DNA of 7,392 bases. Source: Candidatus Nitrotoga sp. CP45 (GTDB lineage: Bacteria; Bacteroidota; Bacteroidia; Flavobacteriales; Flavobacteriaceae). Positions 5,231-7,392 of this stretch are shown here, one piece after another. The notes beneath the pieces are model-generated. The model was not told the DNA's origin and ran no database searches. It was given only the letters and a program-made list of their open reading frames with translations. The number at the start of each line of letters is the position of its first letter. The first letter of the stretch is position 1. Where the stretch lies: NCBI GenBank assembly GCA_943329165.2, contig CALQCV020000089.1:1-7392 (forward strand). The letters are read 5' to 3'. The position numbers were made by a program, and so were the translations under genes.

Positions 5231-7392
5231 AGTAAAGAATTGGTCTAATGAAGCCAAGTCCGTAATGTTAACAGTTCTTGCTTTGCTTCCTTCAAATGGA
5301 CCTACAATTCCGGCTGCTTCTAACTGATCTATCAATCGACCTGCTCGGTTATAACCCAATTTCAGCTTCCTTTGCAATAATGATGCCGAACCCTGTTGAG
5401 CGTTTACAATTATCTCTGCCGCTTCTCTAAACAAATTATCTCTTTCGGATATATCAAATTCTAAATTTACGCTACTGCCATCTTCACCAACATATTCGGG
5501 TAATAAATAAGCGCTGGCATAGGCTTTTTGTGAACCAATATAATCGACAATTCGTTCAACTTCGGGTGTGTCTACAAAAGCACATTGCACACGCACTAAA
5601 TCATTTCCGTTGGTATACAATAAATCTCCGCGTCCTATTAATTGGTCAGCGCCTTGCGTATCTAATATGGTTCTCGAATCTATTTTAGAAGTAACTCTAA
5701 AAGCAATACGGGCCGGGAAATTAGCTTTAATAATTCCTGTAATTACATTTACCGATGGTCGTTGTGTGGCAATGATTAAATGGATTCCGATAGCACGAGC
5801 TAACTGCGCCAAACGAGCAATTGGTGTTTCTACTTCTTTACCAGCGGTCATAATCAAATCGGCAAACTCATCGACCACCAAAATAATATAAGGCAGGAAA
5901 CGATGACCGTTTTCCGGGTTTAATTTCCGGGCTTTGAATTTATCGTTGTATTCTTTGATGTTGCGAACCATTGCATCTTTCAACAACGAATAACGATTGT
6001 CCATTTCAATACACAGTGAATTTAACGTGTGAATTACTTTGGTGTTATCTGTAATGATAGCATCACTATTATCGGGAAGTTTTGCCAAATAATGACGTTC
6101 AATTTTATTGAAAAGCGTTAGCTCCACTTTCTTTGGGTCGACCAAAACAAACTTAACTTCTGCAGGATGTTTTTTGTACAACAATGAAGTTAATACCGCA
6201 TTTAGTCCAACTGATTTTCCTTGTCCAGTGGCACCAGCCATCAAAAGGTGAGGCATTTTTGCCAAATCAACCACAAAAGTTTCATTAGAAATGGTCTTCC
6301 CTAAAGCAATGGGTAATTCCATTTCGGCTTCTTGGAATTTAGCGGAAGAAATGACCGATTTCATTGGAACCATCGTCGGATTTTTGTTTGGCACTTCAAT
6401 ACCAATCGTTCCTTTTCCGGGAATAGGAGCAATGATACGAATTCCCAATGCTGCTAAAGACAAAGCGATATCATCTTCCAGACTTTTGATTTTGGAAATA
6501 CGAATTCCGGCTTCTGGTACAATTTCATAGAGCGTAACCGATGGACCAACCGTAGCTTTGATCTGGGCAATGTCTATTTTGTAGTTTTTTAACGTTTCTA
6601 CAATTCGATTTTTGTTTTCTTCTAGTTCTTCTTGATTGATCGTGATGCCAACCGAAGTATATTCTTTCAGTAAATCAATTGTTGGGAATTTGTAGTTGGA
6701 TAGTTCCAATGTTGGATCAAATTCACCAAAGTCAGCTACCAATTTTGCGGCTAAATTTTCTTCTATAACATCTTCGTCTGTAGCTTTTTCAATTACAAAA
6801 GCTTCATCATGTGTTGGAATTATCTGTGGTTCTGGAGTAGAAGAAGTAATAGCCATTTTCAAGGTTGGTTCCAAATTGATTTCGGAAGCATTTTCAATCG
6901 TTGGCTTTAAGTCTTCTTTATTGATTTCGAATTGCGAAGGTTTCAAAGTTGGTTCTTCCCGCTCTTCGGCTTCTTCTATAATAGCAAATTCTTCCAAATT
7001 ATAATCGGCGGATATACCTTCTGTTGAAGTCAATCCATTTAAATCAACTTTGATGGCTGCGTGTTTAGCTTCGCTCAGTCCGACTGCGTCTCGAGTCTTT
7101 TCAAAGAAGGTTTTAATTGCGTCTGGGGAAATTTTTATTTTGAAAATTAAATAGATAACTATTGAAAAGGCAATTCCGAGTAGCGTTCCGATTTTACCGA
7201 TATAATCCTCTATAAACTGATTGAGCTCGTAACCTATTGTGCCTCCTAATTCGGGAATAGTTGTAGCAAAAAAACCAAATGTTATCGACAACACTATGAT
7301 TGCAAATAAATCCCAAAACCAAGTGTTTTTGAGTTTTCGAATAGGTAAGTCTAATAGCAAAAAGACGCCACTCAAAAAGCACAACTTGACAA
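5210..7392 (-). CDS. ftsK: DNA translocase FtsK (N terminus outside window)
   Basis: A membrane-anchored, ATP-driven, double-stranded DNA pump that clears chromosome termini through the division septum and activates dimer resolution. The frame is open to the right edge; 726 codons are visible and the first helices are missing. Counting from the Leu codon at 7384: the end of one helix (1-13), helices at about 24-42 and 65-82, an acidic linker (about 100-235, with EEAEEREEPTLKP), then the motor. Its parts are the alpha/beta region (IKATVGPSVTLYEI at 275-288, GIEVPN), Walker A GATGQGKS (384-391), Walker B ILVVDEFADL (501-510), ATQRPSVNVITG (539-550) and SKIDSRTILDTQGADQLIGR (566-585). The C-terminal gamma winged helix (about 648-705, with QRKLKLGYNRAGRLIDQLE) binds the polar DNA guide sequences. 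The linker is far shorter than in E. coli FtsK. The stop at 5212-5210 is one base from the lolA start. The internal Leu codon TTG at 7384 is not the true start. Confidence 0.97.
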   Translation of the reverse strand, partial: VKLCFLSGVFLLLDLPIRKLKNTWFWDLFAIIVLSITFGFFATTIPELGGTIGYELNQFIEDYIGKIGTLLGIAFSIVIYLIFKIKISPDAIKTFFEKTRDAVGLSEAKHAAIKVDLNGLTSTEGISADYNLEEFAIIEEAEEREEPTLKPSQFEINKEDLKPTIENASEINLEPTLKMAITSSTPEPQIIPTHDEAFVIEKATDEDVIEENLAAKLVADFGEFDPTLELSNYKFPTIDLLKEYTSVGITINQEELEENKNRIVETLKNYKIDIAQIKATVGPSVTLYEIVPEAGIRISKIKSLEDDIALSLAALGIRIIAPIPGKGTIGIEVPNKNPTMVPMKSVISSAKFQEAEMELPIALGKTISNETFVVDLAKMPHLLMAGATGQGKSVGLNAVLTSLLYKKHPAEVKFVLVDPKKVELTLFNKIERHYLAKLPDNSDAIITDNTKVIHTLNSLCIEMDNRYSLLKDAMVRNIKEYNDKFKARKLNPENGHRFLPYIILVVDEFADLIMTAGKEVETPIARLAQLARAIGIHLIIATQRPSVNVITGIIKANFPARIAFRVTSKIDSRTILDTQGADQLIGRGDLLYTNGNDLVRVQCAFVDTPEVERIVDYIGSQKAYASAYLLPEYVGEDGSSVNLEFDISERDNLFREAAEIIVNAQQGSASLLQRKLKLGYNRAGRLIDQLEAAGIVGPFEGSKARTVNITDLASLDQFFTNEQNDD

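Noticed and set aside
6696..7004. Plus-strand frame of 102 residues
   Set aside because: It is antisense to the ftsK linker; its serine-rich translation simply mirrors Glu/Thr-rich codons on the real strand.
1..7392. A new defence, mobile or secondary-metabolite system
   Set aside because: Every substantial frame belongs to a recognisable household or surface-protein family, and no array, integrase, toxin-antitoxin pair or unusual RNA structure was seen.

Overview
The window looks like a chromosomal segment of a Flavobacterium-type member of the Bacteroidota. The evidence is the AT-rich composition, the absence of clear Shine-Dalgarno sequences, the close match of every protein to flavobacterial versions as I remember them, and a secreted lamin-tail-domain protein. 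No database search was possible, so the family calls rest on motifs and recalled family sequences.

Left part (1 to about 1562): a region of decay and surface-protein coding. The minus strand carries the first 142 codons of a secreted lamin-tail-domain protein that runs off the left edge. An AT-rich spacer of about 250 bases follows, with one small minus-strand reading frame of uncertain standing (possibly the remnant of a transposase DNA-binding domain). Then comes a plus-strand pseudogene of a copper-exporting P1B-type ATPase (CopA-like). It has lost the metal-binding, actuator and phosphorylation-site parts, and what remains carries a nonsense codon and a single-base frameshift.

Right part (1574 to 7392): a tight minus-strand gene row read from right to left: ftsK (DNA translocase, N terminus off the right edge), lolA (periplasmic lipoprotein carrier), an LptF/LptG-type permease, and ribB (DHBP synthase with a dead GTP cyclohydrolase II-like tail). 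Junctions are a 1-base gap, a 6-base gap and a 1-base overlap, so all four are very probably one transcript. The row joins chromosome segregation and division (FtsK), outer-membrane lipoprotein and lipopolysaccharide delivery (LolA, LptG-like) and riboflavin synthesis (RibB). It meets the CopA pseudogene tail to tail with only 11 bases between stop codons.

I see no RNA gene, CRISPR array, complete mobile element or convincing new system. The points most worth a second look are the multiply broken copper ATPase, the loss of all zinc ligands in the second RibB domain, and the C-terminal membrane extension of the LptG-like permease.
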